A DNA stretch of 64,000 nt, from assembly GCF_030052815.1 (NCBI RefSeq), contig NC_079509.1, forward strand, positions 47,590,313 through 47,654,312. The letters run 5' to 3'. The notes below the pieces were generated by a model that ran no database searches, had not been told where the DNA came from, and saw nothing but the letters and a program-made list of their open reading frames with translations. This stretch comes from Hevea brasiliensis. Lineage: Eukaryota > Streptophyta > Magnoliopsida > Malpighiales > Euphorbiaceae. Positions within the stretch are counted from its first letter, which is position 1. Each line of letters begins with the position of its first letter. The translations under genes and the position numbers were made by a program. Positions 34,277 to 47,133 of this stretch are shown piece by piece.

Positions 34277-35316
34277 TTAGGAGCATCCCCTATCTGTTGC
34301 ACTATAATTTTCTGTGTTGTGTTGCCTTGGATATAAATTAGAGCTTATGTATATGTATTATGGATGTGAAAACCTGAGGTAAGTACAACATGAGAAATTT
34401 GCTGACTCTCGTAGATATGGATATAGATGGGTGAGATACATCAACTATATGGATCAACTGACTCTCACCATTATAGGGTAGGTATGGCAGCTAGATGGAT
34501 CACTAAAAAGAATTAAGAGATCATATTGGATTTTAGAGAGCTAGTGTACAGGTTCGGCTCTTAATATGTATTAAGTGTGCATGTTTAGCTCCAATTTATC
34601 CTCTCATACGAGGATAGGGTGATTTGTTTAATTGGTGCATTTTCATTAACAAGACTATATTAGAAATAGATAGTTATATAAATTATAATTATAATCAATA
34701 TCTAAACTCTCTTAGCCGAATACTTGTTCTTGTTTAATATTTTTCCTCAAGTTACAAGAGGAGTAATTTTATTTTTGAGTATAACTTGTATTTTTTTCCG
34801 TTGGTTATGGTGTTTCTTAATTAATAGTTTTTATTGTATTTATCTAATTATTTATTTAATTATTTAATTATCAGAATTCCACTGTAACACTGGTGTATAA
34901 ATATATTATTTTAATTAACAACAATTAATTGTATTAAGTGGCTTATCTATGCATATCAGAGTTAAGTTGGGCTCCCTAATTGTGCATTTATAATGGCTTT
35001 TGAGTTGAGTTGGCCCAAAATGAGCTATAATATTTTATTCTATTTTTGTTATGTGCGTTAGGTTTTGAATGTGAAGTCTAGGAACAGTGAAGCTCATTAC
35101 GGACTTTGGGTCTTTATATTGGTTCAAGGTCCTAGTGTCGATCTGGTCTGTAGAGATAGGCCATCGTGAGAAATTCGACCCAAAGTGAATTTTAACTCTA
35201 TTTTTATTTTTATTTAAAAACTAAAAATTTTAAAATAATTGCCAATTTATACTTAATAATTTTGGCAAAAAAAGAGTACTAAGAAAATGATAAAAACATA
35301 GGTTGGGGTGTCAACA
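33187..35316 (+). mobile_element. LTR-like sequence of an older gypsy element, into which E inserted
   Basis: No coding frame. The layout resembles Tekay-type LTRs: GTTCGGGACTGAGTTTTCGGTCCGATCC with ACTCGATGAGTAGTCT near 33590-33630, then AT-rich DNA, GTCGATCTGGTCTGTAGAGATAGG near 35125-35150, and a possible LTR end GGGGTGTCAACA at 35316. The left part would lie before the Athila element, outside the window. A TA microsatellite lies at 34239-34273. This is called from pattern memory, and no second copy is present here to prove it. Confidence 0.4.
34239..34273. repeat. (TA)n microsatellite
   Basis: About 17 TA dinucleotides without interruption. Confidence 0.9.
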
Positions 35317-35933
35317 AAAGCTTTCAAATTTTACAAATTGGCAGATTTTAATAGAAATTTTTTATAATTTTAATATATATATATATATATATATAAAAAA
35401 GAAAGCCTAAGAAGTGATTTTAGAGGGAAAATAAATTATGGAGTTTGAATTGTACAAAAATAAAAATTTGTTTGAAATTGAAAGTGGTAAGTGGAAAAGT
35501 AAAATATGGACTGAAGTCATTCCTAAGTAAACTTGAAAACTCAATTTTAATTGAAATAAATTTTTGAGATTGCACCACACGAAAAGTGAAAGCTATCTTT
35601 AATTTGGAGAATATGGGTAAAAACTAAAATTCCCATTTTGATTTTTATTATTTTATTGAAATTCTGTAACAAAATGAATTTAGAGGACAATAAAGTGGAT
35701 AAACTTTAAGAAAATATTTTTCATTATTACAATGAAAAATATCTATTTATTTAAAACACAAATTTTATGAAAATGGAGCAAGTGTCACACAATGAATAAT
35801 ATGCATATAATTATTTCTATGAGTCTCCTCTCCCATACTAGAATCCACTGCTCAATTTTTAAAGGGAGTGCTGTTCAGTTCTTAGAGATTTTGATCAGCT
35901 ATGGATAGCCTAAGCACCCATTAATAATTCTAT
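35317..35933. other. Noncoding AT-rich DNA
   Basis: All frames are closed. A short (AT)n tract lies near 35374-35395. I recognise nothing else here. Confidence 0.5.
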
Positions 35934-36470
35934 TTAGGGGTGGAGTCAAGAAATTGAATTAATAGAGTCAAAAAAAAATTTGTTTTGTTTAATTCAAAGG
36001 AAAAAAAATTGTATACAAAAATAACTATTCATTAAAAGTGAAAAATATAATAATACATGTAAAATTTAAATATAATAATAAGTAGAAATAATTTCATAAA
36101 ATAATAAATTATAGCTTAATCTTAAATTTACAAGTGTTCTAAACAAATTTTCATTTTTTGAAAATTTTGTATGATTTCTTTGTTATCAGTGTTATCAAAG
36201 ACATTTTTCTCAATATATGTAATTAGATGTATCATATATAATTCATCTTCCATTTGTTTTCACAATTGAATCTTTACAATATTCAATGTAAAAAATGTCA
36301 TTTCAACACTTGCAGTTGTAACATATAATACAACGCCAATTTCATTAGCAAGTAAACTAATTGTTACATTAGATTTTTTTTCTTTGTTTGGACTAGCTTT
36401 TGAGTGAGATCACCAATTCCTTTAACTAACCTTATGAAATTGAGTTTGTCCATTAATTTTGCTGACACAA
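35934..36470 (-). pseudogene. hAT transposase C-terminal relic (copy 1, minus strand)
   Basis: On the minus strand, blocks typical of the C-terminal dimerisation part of plant hAT-like transposases (the TTF/zinc-finger MYM-like group) are visible through stops: RLVKGIGDLTQKLVQTKK, LVYLLMKLALYYMLQLQV, and then YI-LHILRK with LITLITKKSYKIF. The transposon end follows (plus strand AGGGGTGGAGTCAAG at about 35938). The same end and coding piece recur inverted at 44595-44965. Most of the transposase and the other terminus are missing. Confidence 0.65.
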
Positions 36471-37543
36471 AAATGAAAATAAAATTAAAAAAAAAAAGAG
36501 CCAATTGGTAGAGAATAAGAGGAAAAATTAATTAAAAAAAATGAGAGGGAAAAAATTGTGATTATGTGAATATGAGAAGGAGAAGAGAAGAAATTTAGAA
36601 AAAGAAAAGCTAGAGAGAAAAAGAGAGAGTTGTGTCTTTTAGAGTTTAGTAGATAGATTTTTATTTTTTTTTAGATTTTATTATTTATTTTAAAATATTA
36701 AAATAGTAAGTGTTTAGGGTGAAGAGTCCAAGATATCTAAATTTATTAAATATAACAATATTTTAGAAGTTTTGGTGGGTTAAAAACTTATTTTAATAGG
36801 TCATATGTTTTCTTCCAACATATTGCAGGTAATTTAATATGTAGTATATATAAGGAATTAAAAAAAAAAATTGAACAGCATCAATGACCTCAGTCACCTA
36901 GATCTAAATACGCTCTTGATCACATCATCAATATCCAAATAATAGAGGATGTTATATATGAAGCGTGCAATTTTACTCCATTTAATGATCATGATAAAAT
37001 ATACTTCTATGTATACATTTTAAGTACTCACAAAATATAAAATATAACTAATACATAAGAAATGTGATTTTTATTAATAAATTGAGTTAATATAGGCCTA
37101 TATTTTTTTAATTTCTTTCAATTGGCACCCTAATTCTAAAGGAAGTGTCAATTAATACCTAAAATTAGTACCTAAAAAGTTCAACTCGCTTATATGTAGC
37201 TCCAATGAACAATTCAAGGTCTCAACAATAAAACACGATTAATTTAAATTCATGTTAATTCAATTTTATTATTATTATTAACAAATGAAATTGAATCTCA
37301 TGTATATGCATACATTTTACCATTCATAAATTTGCTAAAAATTCTATAAAGTCTCCTTTATAAATTGTTATTTTACCAATTATCAAAACATTATCTGCAT
37401 AAAAATTTGACATCATAACTAGCACAATTATTACAAAACAACTTCTTCTCCATTCACATAATGAAATCAAATAGTAAAGTTAGGCTTCGCTAAATGATCC
37501 TAAGTTTCAAGGAATTGGCTCAACTGAAATTCAACACGGATTG
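36471..37543. other. Noncoding AT-rich DNA
   Basis: No coding frame longer than chance. Purine-rich stretches lie at 36480-36630. There are no clear repeats, and I cannot assign it. Confidence 0.5.
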
Positions 37544-39670
37544 TGTAACATTATCAATTCTACCCTAAATTTTTATCTATTTATGTTGCAATAGTTATCA
37601 TATTGACATTGGAACTTTAACATGAAAGTTAATGACATTAAAAAGTTGAGGGGTAAATTAAAAGAAATAAGGCCTAAATTGAAGTAAATAAAAAAGTTTT
37701 GGGGTAGAATATATAAGGGGGATTAGGACCATTGGACAAAAACTTGTTTTAACCATTGGATAAAATAAAATTTTGCCTTATCTACCTCACCATTCTGCTA
37801 CCCCAATTGAAACCCTCTTCTCCCATTTTTTTTTTTTTCATCCCTCCATAGCCAAACTCTCCCAAATTGAAGAAGAAGAAGACCAAGAAGATTAACCTAG
37901 TTGATTTCTACCTTAAACATCATCAATTCAAGCCTTAGGAAGAAGAAGAAAACCAGCTTTTGAAGAAGTTGAAGGTAGGCATCTTCTTCTAGCGTTTTAA
38001 GTGGAAGAGTTAAAGAGGAGTGGAATTAAGTGATTCTATTGCCATATTTATATTTGTGATTTCTTGTTATTTGCTAATTAGATGAAATTAGGGTTTGAGG
38101 GATTGAAATATGAAATCTGTGTTGGGTGAGGCTGCTGTACTACCACTTTCAAAAATTCATAACTTAAGCTAGGGAAGTCAAAATGAGGTGATTCTTGTGG
38201 CAAATGAAACTTTTAAGAGTGTTCTAAAACTTTGTATTCAGTGTTAGCCTTAATTTTGATGATAGAATAGAGTTTGAAGCCAAAACATTTAATTACTCAA
38301 TTCTGAAACTGGTCTAGCAGATTCTAGCAACAGGGGACCCGATTTTTAAAAACTCATAACTTGAGCTAGAAAACTCCAAATAAGGTGATTCTTGCAGCTT
38401 TGGAAAGCTTAAAGAACTTTGTAGTTATGGCCAGAATTAATTTCACTTTTTTCCTATTGGAATTCATACTTTTCTATTGCTGTACACACTGAAACAAACT
38501 TCTGGACATCTTGTATACTTTTACTTATATCTTGAGTTGCAAAATATATTTTTCCATGATTCTAATTGGAAATCAAAATAGACATATGAAAGTTGATTTC
38601 TGCAAAATTTGGCATTAAAATTCTATCTCTATGAATTTTGGTGGAATTTTGAATGTTACTATTCATGTGGCCAGTTTTCTATATAAAGTGATTTTTAAGC
38701 TGCACACTTCTCATGTAGGTTTGTTTGAGTATTTTCTCATCAAATTATGAAATAAACTTTGTTTGAAATGAATTAAGCGAAATTTTAGCTATGTATGACA
38801 AATATGAGCATATGAAATAAATACATGAACTTGATAATTGTAAAAGAATGTAATATGTATTCTTAGCCCTAGTAAACTTCGGTAGAGGTCGTAGGTTAGT
38901 ATAAGGTGTGGCATGCCATATGACTTAGCAGTACTGCAGCCACAGAATACATGATATTGGCACATAGTGCCCTACAGGTCTTAGCTCTTGAGCCCTACAG
39001 TTTTGACACTTCGTGCCATACAGTTATAGTTTTTCCTTATCTAGCTAAGCGATCCTGCTAAGAGTTTATAGGGGCTGAGACATAACTAATTTGGTATAAT
39101 TTAATTAATATTTGTCATATGATATCTTTTTATTTTTAGTCTTTTTGAATTTTACTTATGAATATACATGATTGTTAATATTATGAAATTTGTTGTTCAA
39201 ATGCATGTTATTTTCATGCTTGCATATTATCTTTTTATGGATGAGTTTAGCACCACTAAGCATAAGCTTAGCGCGCTAGATTTCCCCCACGTGCAGGTAG
39301 CAGAGAGCAGCCAACAGTAGAGGGGCCATAGTAGTTTGCAACAGCTACGAAGCATATCAGACATCTTATAATTTTCTTTTGAATTGAACCTTGGAAAAAG
39401 TTATAAAATGTTGGCATGTACATTAGAAATAGTTGATGTAGTCAAGTAAATCATTTTGTATCAAACTTCTTATCTTTTATGTAATTTATAATGATTATTG
39501 CAAACTTTATCTTTTTAATGATTTTATCTTTATTATGGATGGATTTAAAATGATGTTAAATATGGTTTGTTCTATTATTTAAAAATGTTTTAAATAAAAT
39601 ATTATGCATTTCAACACAGTTTGTGGCATTCCCAACTCAGCTTATTATTGATTGGGTAGGGGGTGTTACA
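37544..39670 (+). mobile_element. LTR without internal domain, related to the LTR of element C
   Basis: The 2127 bp block has perfect 7 bp inverted ends, TGTAACA and TGTTACA. Inside are a leader-like stretch rich in AAGAAGAAGA (37870-37980) followed by GTAGGC, several CATAACTTGAGCTA phrases also seen in other LTRs here, and GCACCACTAAGCATAAGCTTAGCGCG at 39250, which matches GCACCACTAAGCATTATTGCTTAGCGCG in the C LTR (56361). No internal coding region adjoins it, as for a solo LTR, but flanking pentamers (GATTG and TGTTG) do not match, so a target duplicate is not shown. Confidence 0.65.
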
Positions 39671-39766
39671 TGTTGTGTTTTTTTTTTTTTTTAATAAAAA
39701 TTTTATTCAACATCCAAGCACATTTATTATCGTTCACCAAAAACTTCAAATTCAAAAGGTAAGAAA

Positions 39767-40282
39767 GTGATTAAAGGGACAATCCCTTTCGAATCATAAA
39801 AATTCCAACAAAAAATAGATTTTAAATAGAAAAAAGTAATTAAAGAGATAGCTCCCTTCGAATCACCAGAATCATAAAGTGATTTTTAAAATTAGAAGTG
39901 ATTAAAGGGGCCAACCTATTTTGAGCCACTAAAGTTATATAAAAAGTTGATATTTAATAGAATGGAATTCATTAAAGAGCCAAGGGCCTTTTAAATCACA
40001 GGAATTACAAAGTGATTTGTAAAAAGTATAAGTGATTAAGGGATAGCACCTTTTGAATCACGCAATTACAAAAATTATTTAAAAGATAGAAGTGATTAAA
40101 AGGACAACCCCTTCGAATCACTAAAATTTCATTTTTTTTTTTAAATAAATAGTTTTTAACATAAGGAAATGATTAAAGGGCAATCTCATTTGAATCACTA
40201 AGGATTACATTTAGAAAAATGATTTAAAGATAGAGGTGATTAAGGCAGCCCCCTTTATATCACAAAAATTGAACTTAAAATA

Positions 40283-40343
<61 letters not shown>

Positions 40344-40375
40344 TAAAAGAAATCAAAGTGATTAAAGGACAACAT
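39767..40375. repeat. Array of nine diverged units of 60-76 bp, each with a GTGATT/AATCAC hairpin
   Basis: Units start GTGATTAAAGGG at 39767, 39836, 39898, 39967, 40032, 40092, 40168, 40236 and 40358. Most contain a paired CCCTTTCGAATCAC about 10-20 bp later, so each can fold GTGATT..AAGGG with CCCTT..AATCAC. The eighth is lengthened by an (AAT)n tract at 40280-40342. No coding frame. Confidence 0.75.
40280..40342. repeat. (AAT)n microsatellite inside the hairpin array
   Basis: About 20 AAT triplets lie within one unit of the surrounding array. Confidence 0.9.
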
Positions 40376-40590
40376 CTTTTAATTTTTTTTTTCTTTTTAT
40401 TAAATGATTTTGGTGGCAAATATGGACAACCTTAGAATAATCCCTCAAGTTAAACCTAGCCATGGGTTGAAACTATTGGTCTGGTTAACCTCATAGTTCA
40501 AATCAAATCCGATTCAAAATGGTTCTGATTTGCAAAGGTTCTAGTTCAAAAGAGTTTTGGTTCAAAATGGTTTTGATTTAATATGGTTTT

Positions 40591-43500
40591 TGTAATAACC
40601 CTCACCTAAACTAACCAAAATCTGTGCCCAGAGACAGAACGTTCTCCGAAGTCTCAAAAGGAAAAAGGGATCTAAAGAAGCAGGGATGTTGAGAGAGAAA
40701 ACAAGAAAAAAAGAGATTAAATTGTAAAAAGTCAGTTCAAGCATCTTTAGTTGTCAAAGATAACAACTTCAATCGCCAAAATTGCTCAGACCTAAGTATA
40801 AAACCCAAAGGTTAGAGGCTATAACGTCCTAAGAATTTCGAGCTCTGAATAGTACTATTTTCGATCCGTGAATAGTATTATTCAAAGCCAGCTCGAGGGC
40901 TAAAAATGAGATAAAAATTAATTAAGATAAGCAGAATAAAAATAGAAGTGACCATCGGGTTATAAACTTAATCGGTATTATTGAAAAAGATGGATTATAA
41001 CCTGATGAATGGCATTTTGATCAATTCACTTAAAGAGTTGACTTTTGATCAAAATGTTAATTAAATTAAGTGATATTGATGTATCAGAATAGGATTTAAT
41101 TAACGGAAAGGAATACGGAAAATTAATGAGGATTTAGATAGAATGGTTGTATTGTAATAAGTAGAATTAAAATTATAATTATAATTTATTTAGATATTCA
41201 GGTAACAAGTAAGACGAAACTATTAATTAAGGTAATCCCTCATTTAAACACCTCATCATCACCATCACCTCATCTTCATCATCTTCTTCTTCCATCTCTT
41301 TGCTGCCCTATTTCTCTCTCTATCCCTTCATTAAAGCTTCATTTCCAAGCTCTAAACACATAAATTCCTTCATAATTTTTATAGAAAATTAAGAGAAAAC
41401 CTTGTATCAAGCTTTGATTTGAAGAAATCAAGCAAGGATTCTAAGAAATTTGAAAGATTAGTGAAGAAGAATTGTTGACAATTGAGGTAAGTTATGATTT
41501 AAGCTTAGTTAGTTGTGAATTAATGAAATTCAAGTTTGATTATGGAGATTTCTATGAATATTGATTGAAATTATAGATACTATTGAAGGAAGGGATTTCA
41601 ATTTGGGGGAGAACAAAAAGGAGAGTCAAGGTTTTGGTGAATTGAAGGTTGATTGAGGTTAATAAGGACTTATAATCAAGGTTATTGCTAAGAAATTTTA
41701 TGAATTTTGAAAGTTATTACTAATTATGTTAAGGTTTTATACAATAAGGACTTTCATTATATGAAACCTATTTAATGCTATTATGCTTGTACTATGATTA
41801 TTTGATGTGTATTTATTGAGAAACATTAATGATATGGTGCAGAAATTAAATGAATTGGTATTGTGCATTAAGTGTGAAATCTGGACAACTTGAGTCCAGT
41901 GGGATTAAATGCTTATAACTTGAGCTACATAATTTCAATTGATGTGAAACCAAAAGCAAATTAAAGATAAGACAATATAATAAAATTTTCATAAGAATCC
42001 TTGACCTGAAATGACTAGAAGATACCTGAATTATGGCTGGAATCTGACAATGCAAAACTAAAATCCTGAAAAGTAACCAAATGAATAGTATACACTAAAT
42101 TGAGCTAACTCACTCTATAAAACTCCAAATTAAGTAATTCTTAAACCTGTGTAATCTTGAGACATAGGGGAACAATTTATATAGAGACCATGATGTTAAA
42201 TTATGACTGTAACCTATCCAAATTTACTTGATAAAGTGAGTCTAGAAATCTGCATGGATTCTGAAAGTGACCTGAAATTTTGAGATTTGGTCACTGGAAT
42301 AGTTTTGGAAAAATGGCTATAACTCAAGCTACACAAATATAAATTGAATGATTCCAAAGCCAAAATAAACATAAGACATAGATCTACAATTCTCTTGAAG
42401 AAGGTATGGCCTAATTCCTGTTGTACCTTAGCCTAATTTATTAAGAAAGTTGAGGTACCAAATCTGGAATTTATGAAATATAAGCATAATTGTTTAAAAT
42501 GTGAATTGTGATTCATGCCAATGGCATGTTAAGCATAAATGGCATGTGAAATTGTGTCTGAGACTTATGTTCTCGTGATGAATGAGATGATGACGGAATG
42601 ATGAAAGAATGATAACGAAATGATGAAATAATGAGAATATTAAATTACTAATGATAATAAATTAGCCCAAGTATGCCTAGATAGTAGTGCAAGGGTTGGA
42701 TAGATTAGCAAGCCAATAAGGGACTAGATTAGTAGTACTACCCATAGCTTCTATGCCTGGATACCATTGGCAGGCACCGAGTGTTCGATATGGTTATCCC
42801 TTATTCATGATTTCTTTGAATAATTATTGACAGGCACCGAGTGTCCGATATGATTATTTTCATGGCTTTTATGTCCAATTATATTGCATACCCTGTAGGC
42901 ACCGTTGTGTCCAACAGTATGACATTATGTTTGGGAAAATAGATTCAAGCTTTAGGGCTTTGTTTTTCTCACCTCCATGCTCCAAGAAAATAGGTAAGAT
43001 TCTTTTCTTCTTGATCTAATAGGTAGATCTAAGAAAGTTAATAAGGAATTAGGTTTCTATAACTTCAATTTCATGTAAAGTCGTTTTCAAGGTGAGTTTT
43101 AGGAAGTTTATGTGTGTTAGGGTTAGGATTTTGGGATTTATGTTGAAATTTCATGTTTTATTGTCAAATTAGTTATGTTTAAGGTTATGGGCCTTAAAAT
43201 GGCTAGTTTCCCTTGATGGATTTGAAGAAATCCATAAATATGCTATGTTGAGTCTGAAAAAAACCTAGGATTTGAGTTTTTGATTTATGTATGTGGGTAT
43301 TAAGTATGATTTCAAGTTGCTTTAGGCCCTAAAAATTTGCTTATATGGTTGGGTTGAGTTTTGAAACTTTGGAGTGAGTTTAGATGTTGATGGGAGAAGG
43401 ATTCAGCAAGTTTTTGACTTGGGAATTCTAGAAATTCTCGGGTTTAGTTGTCGAAAACTAAAGATTCGACAGTCGAAGCATGCAATTTTTTGAAAAATAT

Positions 43501-44338
43501 GGAAATTTTCTAGGTTTGGTAGCCGAAGTCCCAAACTTTAGTAGCCACAGTGGCTACTGCCCAAAATGGGTATCCGATGTTTCAAGGTTCGATAGCCGAA
43601 GCTTAAGACTCCAGCAGCCGAACTTGGTTCTGCCCATTTTATTTCTCTTTCGATTTCAAGGTTCCAAAACCTAATTTCACATAAAATGTTTATTATATGT
43701 ATAAAGTTTTAGAGTCCGATTCTTATGAGCCTTTGCATAAGCCAAGCACATTGGATTTGAGGAGTTACTAGTGACAAGTGCATCCTATGTGAAATGAATG
43801 ATATAATTAATGTTGGTTAATTTACTCGTTGAGCTTGTGTAAACGTATCCCTTTCCCCTAACCCCAGGTGTAGGCCTACAAAATTAGAAGAATGCTTTCG
43901 AGAGAGAGCAACAAGAGTAGCTTTAACGCTCTTTTTTATGTATGATGCATAGATAGATGGACATGTAAAATGTAAATGGATAGTACTGTACTAGTAATTA
44001 TAAAAAAATGGAGTTATGTAACTTTTTAAGTATGGACAATAATGTTTATGATTATGTTAACTCTTTTGGGAGTGTATATATTAAACTATTATGCTTTAGT
44101 GTTTACATATGTTAATGTTCAATTTATGAACCGATTTAATTTATGAACTACTTTTATATTAAAATTGTTTATGCATGGATGAAAAAAACTAAAGTGTAAT
44201 GGTTTGTTATATGTTTGAGTGTTGATAGTACAAATGTTAAAGGTATGTTCATAGGCTTTAGATTTGCTACAGGTTTCGGTAGCCTTAAACTGACCCAATC
44301 CCTAGCACTGGTAACGACCCCTAGCTTGGGTCGTTACA
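40591..44338 (+). mobile_element. LTR-like block, probably two joined LTR fragments
   Basis: The ends are TGTAATAACCC at 40591 and GGGTCGTTACA at 44338, which are nearly inverted copies. The length of 3748 bp is long for one LTR, and there are two leader-like modules: 41240-41490 (CATCATCTTCTTCTTCC..., then GAGGTAAG) and 42950-43020 (CTCCAAGAAAATAGGTAAG). Two GGCACCGAGTGTTCGATATGG repeats lie near 42770 and 42830. GCCGAAG words are repeated at 43500-43620. Flanking pentamers GTTTT and GAGCA do not match. The remnant AGAGCAGGGTC just after 44338 may be leader sequence. No coding region. Confidence 0.5.
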
Positions 44339-44381
44339 GAGCAGGGTCAATTTACCCCACTCAATTTTTAAAATAAAAAAG

Positions 44382-44424
<43 letters not shown>

Positions 44425-44594
44425 TATAATCATTAAAATAATTTTATCCTATCAAAATATTTAAAATATTATTATATTTAATAAATTTAGACTCATTATC
44501 TTGACAATTATTGTACTTGTTATATAATAATTAGTATTTAAATTAATAATAATTATACTTATTGTTTTGATAATTGACATGTAATATATAAAAA
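44339..44594. repeat. AT-rich DNA with (AT)n microsatellite
   Basis: (AT)n at about 44384-44422. The rest is AT-rich and noncoding. Confidence 0.6.
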
Positions 44595-44965
44595 ATCTAG
44601 TATATTCATTAGTTTATTAGCTTGTGAAATTGGCGTTAATATTATTTATGCAACTGCAAGTGTTAAAGAGTACTTTTTGCAATGAGAATTATAAAGATTC
44701 AATTTCAAAATCAAGTGAAAGATCAATTATTGAATAATTATTTAATTACATATATTAAAAAAAACTTATTGAAGATTATTGTAAATTTAAAATTATAGCA
44801 AAATTTATTATTTTATGAAAATTTTTTTACTCGATCTTACATTATTATATTTTTTTTCCAATGGATAGTATATCATTGTATACAATATTTTCTTTCCTCT
44901 AAATTAGGCAAAAAAAAAAAATTTTTGACCCCATTGACTCAATTTGCTAGTTCTGCCCCTTGAAT
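44595..44965 (+). pseudogene. hAT transposase C-terminal relic (copy 2, plus strand)
   Basis: Plus-strand codons read LACEIGVNIIYATASVKEYFLQ, followed by RFN and LHILKK blocks, the same C-terminal segment as copy 1. The transposon end is at 44940-44965 (TTTGCTAGTTCTGCCCCTTG). The end aligns with the inverted end at 35934. Decayed by stops. It lies in inverted orientation to copy 1, about 8.2 kb away. Confidence 0.65.
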
Positions 44966-45227
44966 ATATTATTTCATAGGATTGAATTATGACCCACTCA
45001 AAATGCCAATGTTATGATTTGAATAAAAAATTTTGTGAAGTATGTAGTTGTAGCAAAGAGTTGGAGAGCACGAGCCAAACCAATATTTAAGAGTGAATGT
45101 TAATAATTGAATTCACTAAATTTAAAATTGCATTAGCTAACTTATTTTTAATTTGAAAGCATTTAAAAGCTAATCATAATTGTTATTGTTGTGTTTTTTT
45201 TTTCTTTTCAAAATGTGAGAGTGAGGC
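44966..45227. other. Noncoding DNA left of element B
   Basis: No frame or repeat recognised. GAGGC (45223-45227) would be the left target duplicate of element B, but the right one is outside the window. Confidence 0.4.
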
Positions 45228-46861
45228 TGCCACGATCGAAAATTCTGAACCGTGACCGGCCCATAATTTAAGTATTCTTAAATCATATAAGCCTTATTAG
45301 AGTATCTTGAATAAATATATTGTCACTTACTAATCCCAAAAATAAATAAAATCCAAATAAACAAAATACTGAATAAATATCATAAATATCCCATAAGTAA
45401 ACTACGGAGTCTCTATAGATTTCAAATAAAAACTTATACTGTTCAATAAACTAAACTAATTATTAGCCCGAGGAAACATGAATTCAGGCATATCATGAGA
45501 ACAAATCAAATATTATCCCTCTCCAGAAAATGGACTGAATACTTGAATCAGCTGCAGAATTCTACTGATCTAAAACAGATAACAGATAGAGAAAACGTAA
45601 ATTGACTTAATGCTCAGTGAATGATAATTATAACATACAACGGAATAGGAACAGGCAGACGCTTGATTAATTTTATAATAAATTTTCTATTTAATAAAAA
45701 CATGCTCATGCTATCAAAATCATTAATAAAATAATTTCATAAAACATATATGTAAAAGAAATTCACTCAATAAAAATTTTATGGTACAGTACATCAGAGT
45801 GATGATACCCCACATCACCAAATATCAGATGGTAAGCGCGCTACCAGATATTAGATACCTCCCACCTCCTTCACAGATATCAATACATATGATACTAATG
45901 CAAACCATAAATTGCAATGATGCATGACTCAATAATGCAACCTAATACGATGATAGTCCATACAGATACTAGGTATAGGTACCAATTTAAAACAAAAAAT
46001 CAATTTCCAAAAATCAATCAAAATCAACCCAAAGATTTCAGATAATGAACAATAACTGACAGTGTAATTCCAACAGTTTATTTCAACAATTTTATGGAGT
46101 CAACAAGATCAAATCAATCTCAAATCAATTCCGCGTAACATATCTGTAAATTCCATAATTAGATATCAATCAATATAAAAGACATTAAAGGCCTGTTCCC
46201 GGAATCCTAATGGCTCTAATGCAGAGATAATTGACAAAACCAATAATTTAATTAAAATCGAAATAAAATTCAATAATAAAATAAAACTCTAGAAAATAAC
46301 ATGTAAAATAATTATTAAAATATTGATTTAAAATTTCATTTAATAACAATTTAAATACTAAGAAATTTTAAAAGGGATCAAAACGGTGTCATGTACTATA
46401 ATTACCACTCACCTGGAACCTCTAAGATAATGGTTATTTTCAATGGAAGAGAGACAATTTTAACTGATAGATTGAATATTTGACTCTCCTACACACCCAA
46501 AATTTAAAAGAGAAATATCAAATAACAATAAAATAAAATAATTTTAATATATATATATATATATATATATGACGAAACCGGATTTCAATCCTAACAAAAC
46601 CAGACGAAATTCTCTCTTATATAATCTAAATTCAATGTTATTATCTCACAGTAATCATGATCAACCCAATTCAATACCAATAATTAAAAAAAAATGAATT
46701 TCTAGAGTAGTTGTAATAAATCAATGAGAGAAAATAAAATCAAATTCACCTATTATTGAACAAAAAACGAGAATTTTTACCTTGAAAACAGAATCGAATG
46801 TGATAAATAGAGAAGTAAAAATTTAGGGATTCTCTGCGCACATTAGATTATAAATCATAAA

Positions 46862-46940
<79 letters not shown>

Positions 46941-47133
46941 AATAAAAGATGATAAAAATATTGTTGAGAATATTTGATAGAAAAAAGAGGTGACAAACAG
47001 GTTTTGAGAGCAAAGTTTAGCAGAAGAGATAATTAGGGTATATATATTTCAAGAGTTCTATTAGGTGTAGAATGAGATAAAAGTTATTATTTAATTAGGT
47101 TGTTCAGATTACAAATATATATTTAATTTCGAA

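Noticed and set aside
33187..35316. Possible host gene between the Athila element and the hAT relic
   Set aside because: No frame, splice pattern or protein block was found. The phrases present are LTR-like.
40562..42055. Minus-strand frames of 60-69 codons in the LTR-like block
   Set aside because: The lengths are expected by chance in AT-rich DNA, with no domain or conservation visible.
43480..43674. 64-codon plus-strand frame
   Set aside because: It lies in the GCCGAAG-repeat part of an LTR-like block, is short, and has no domain.
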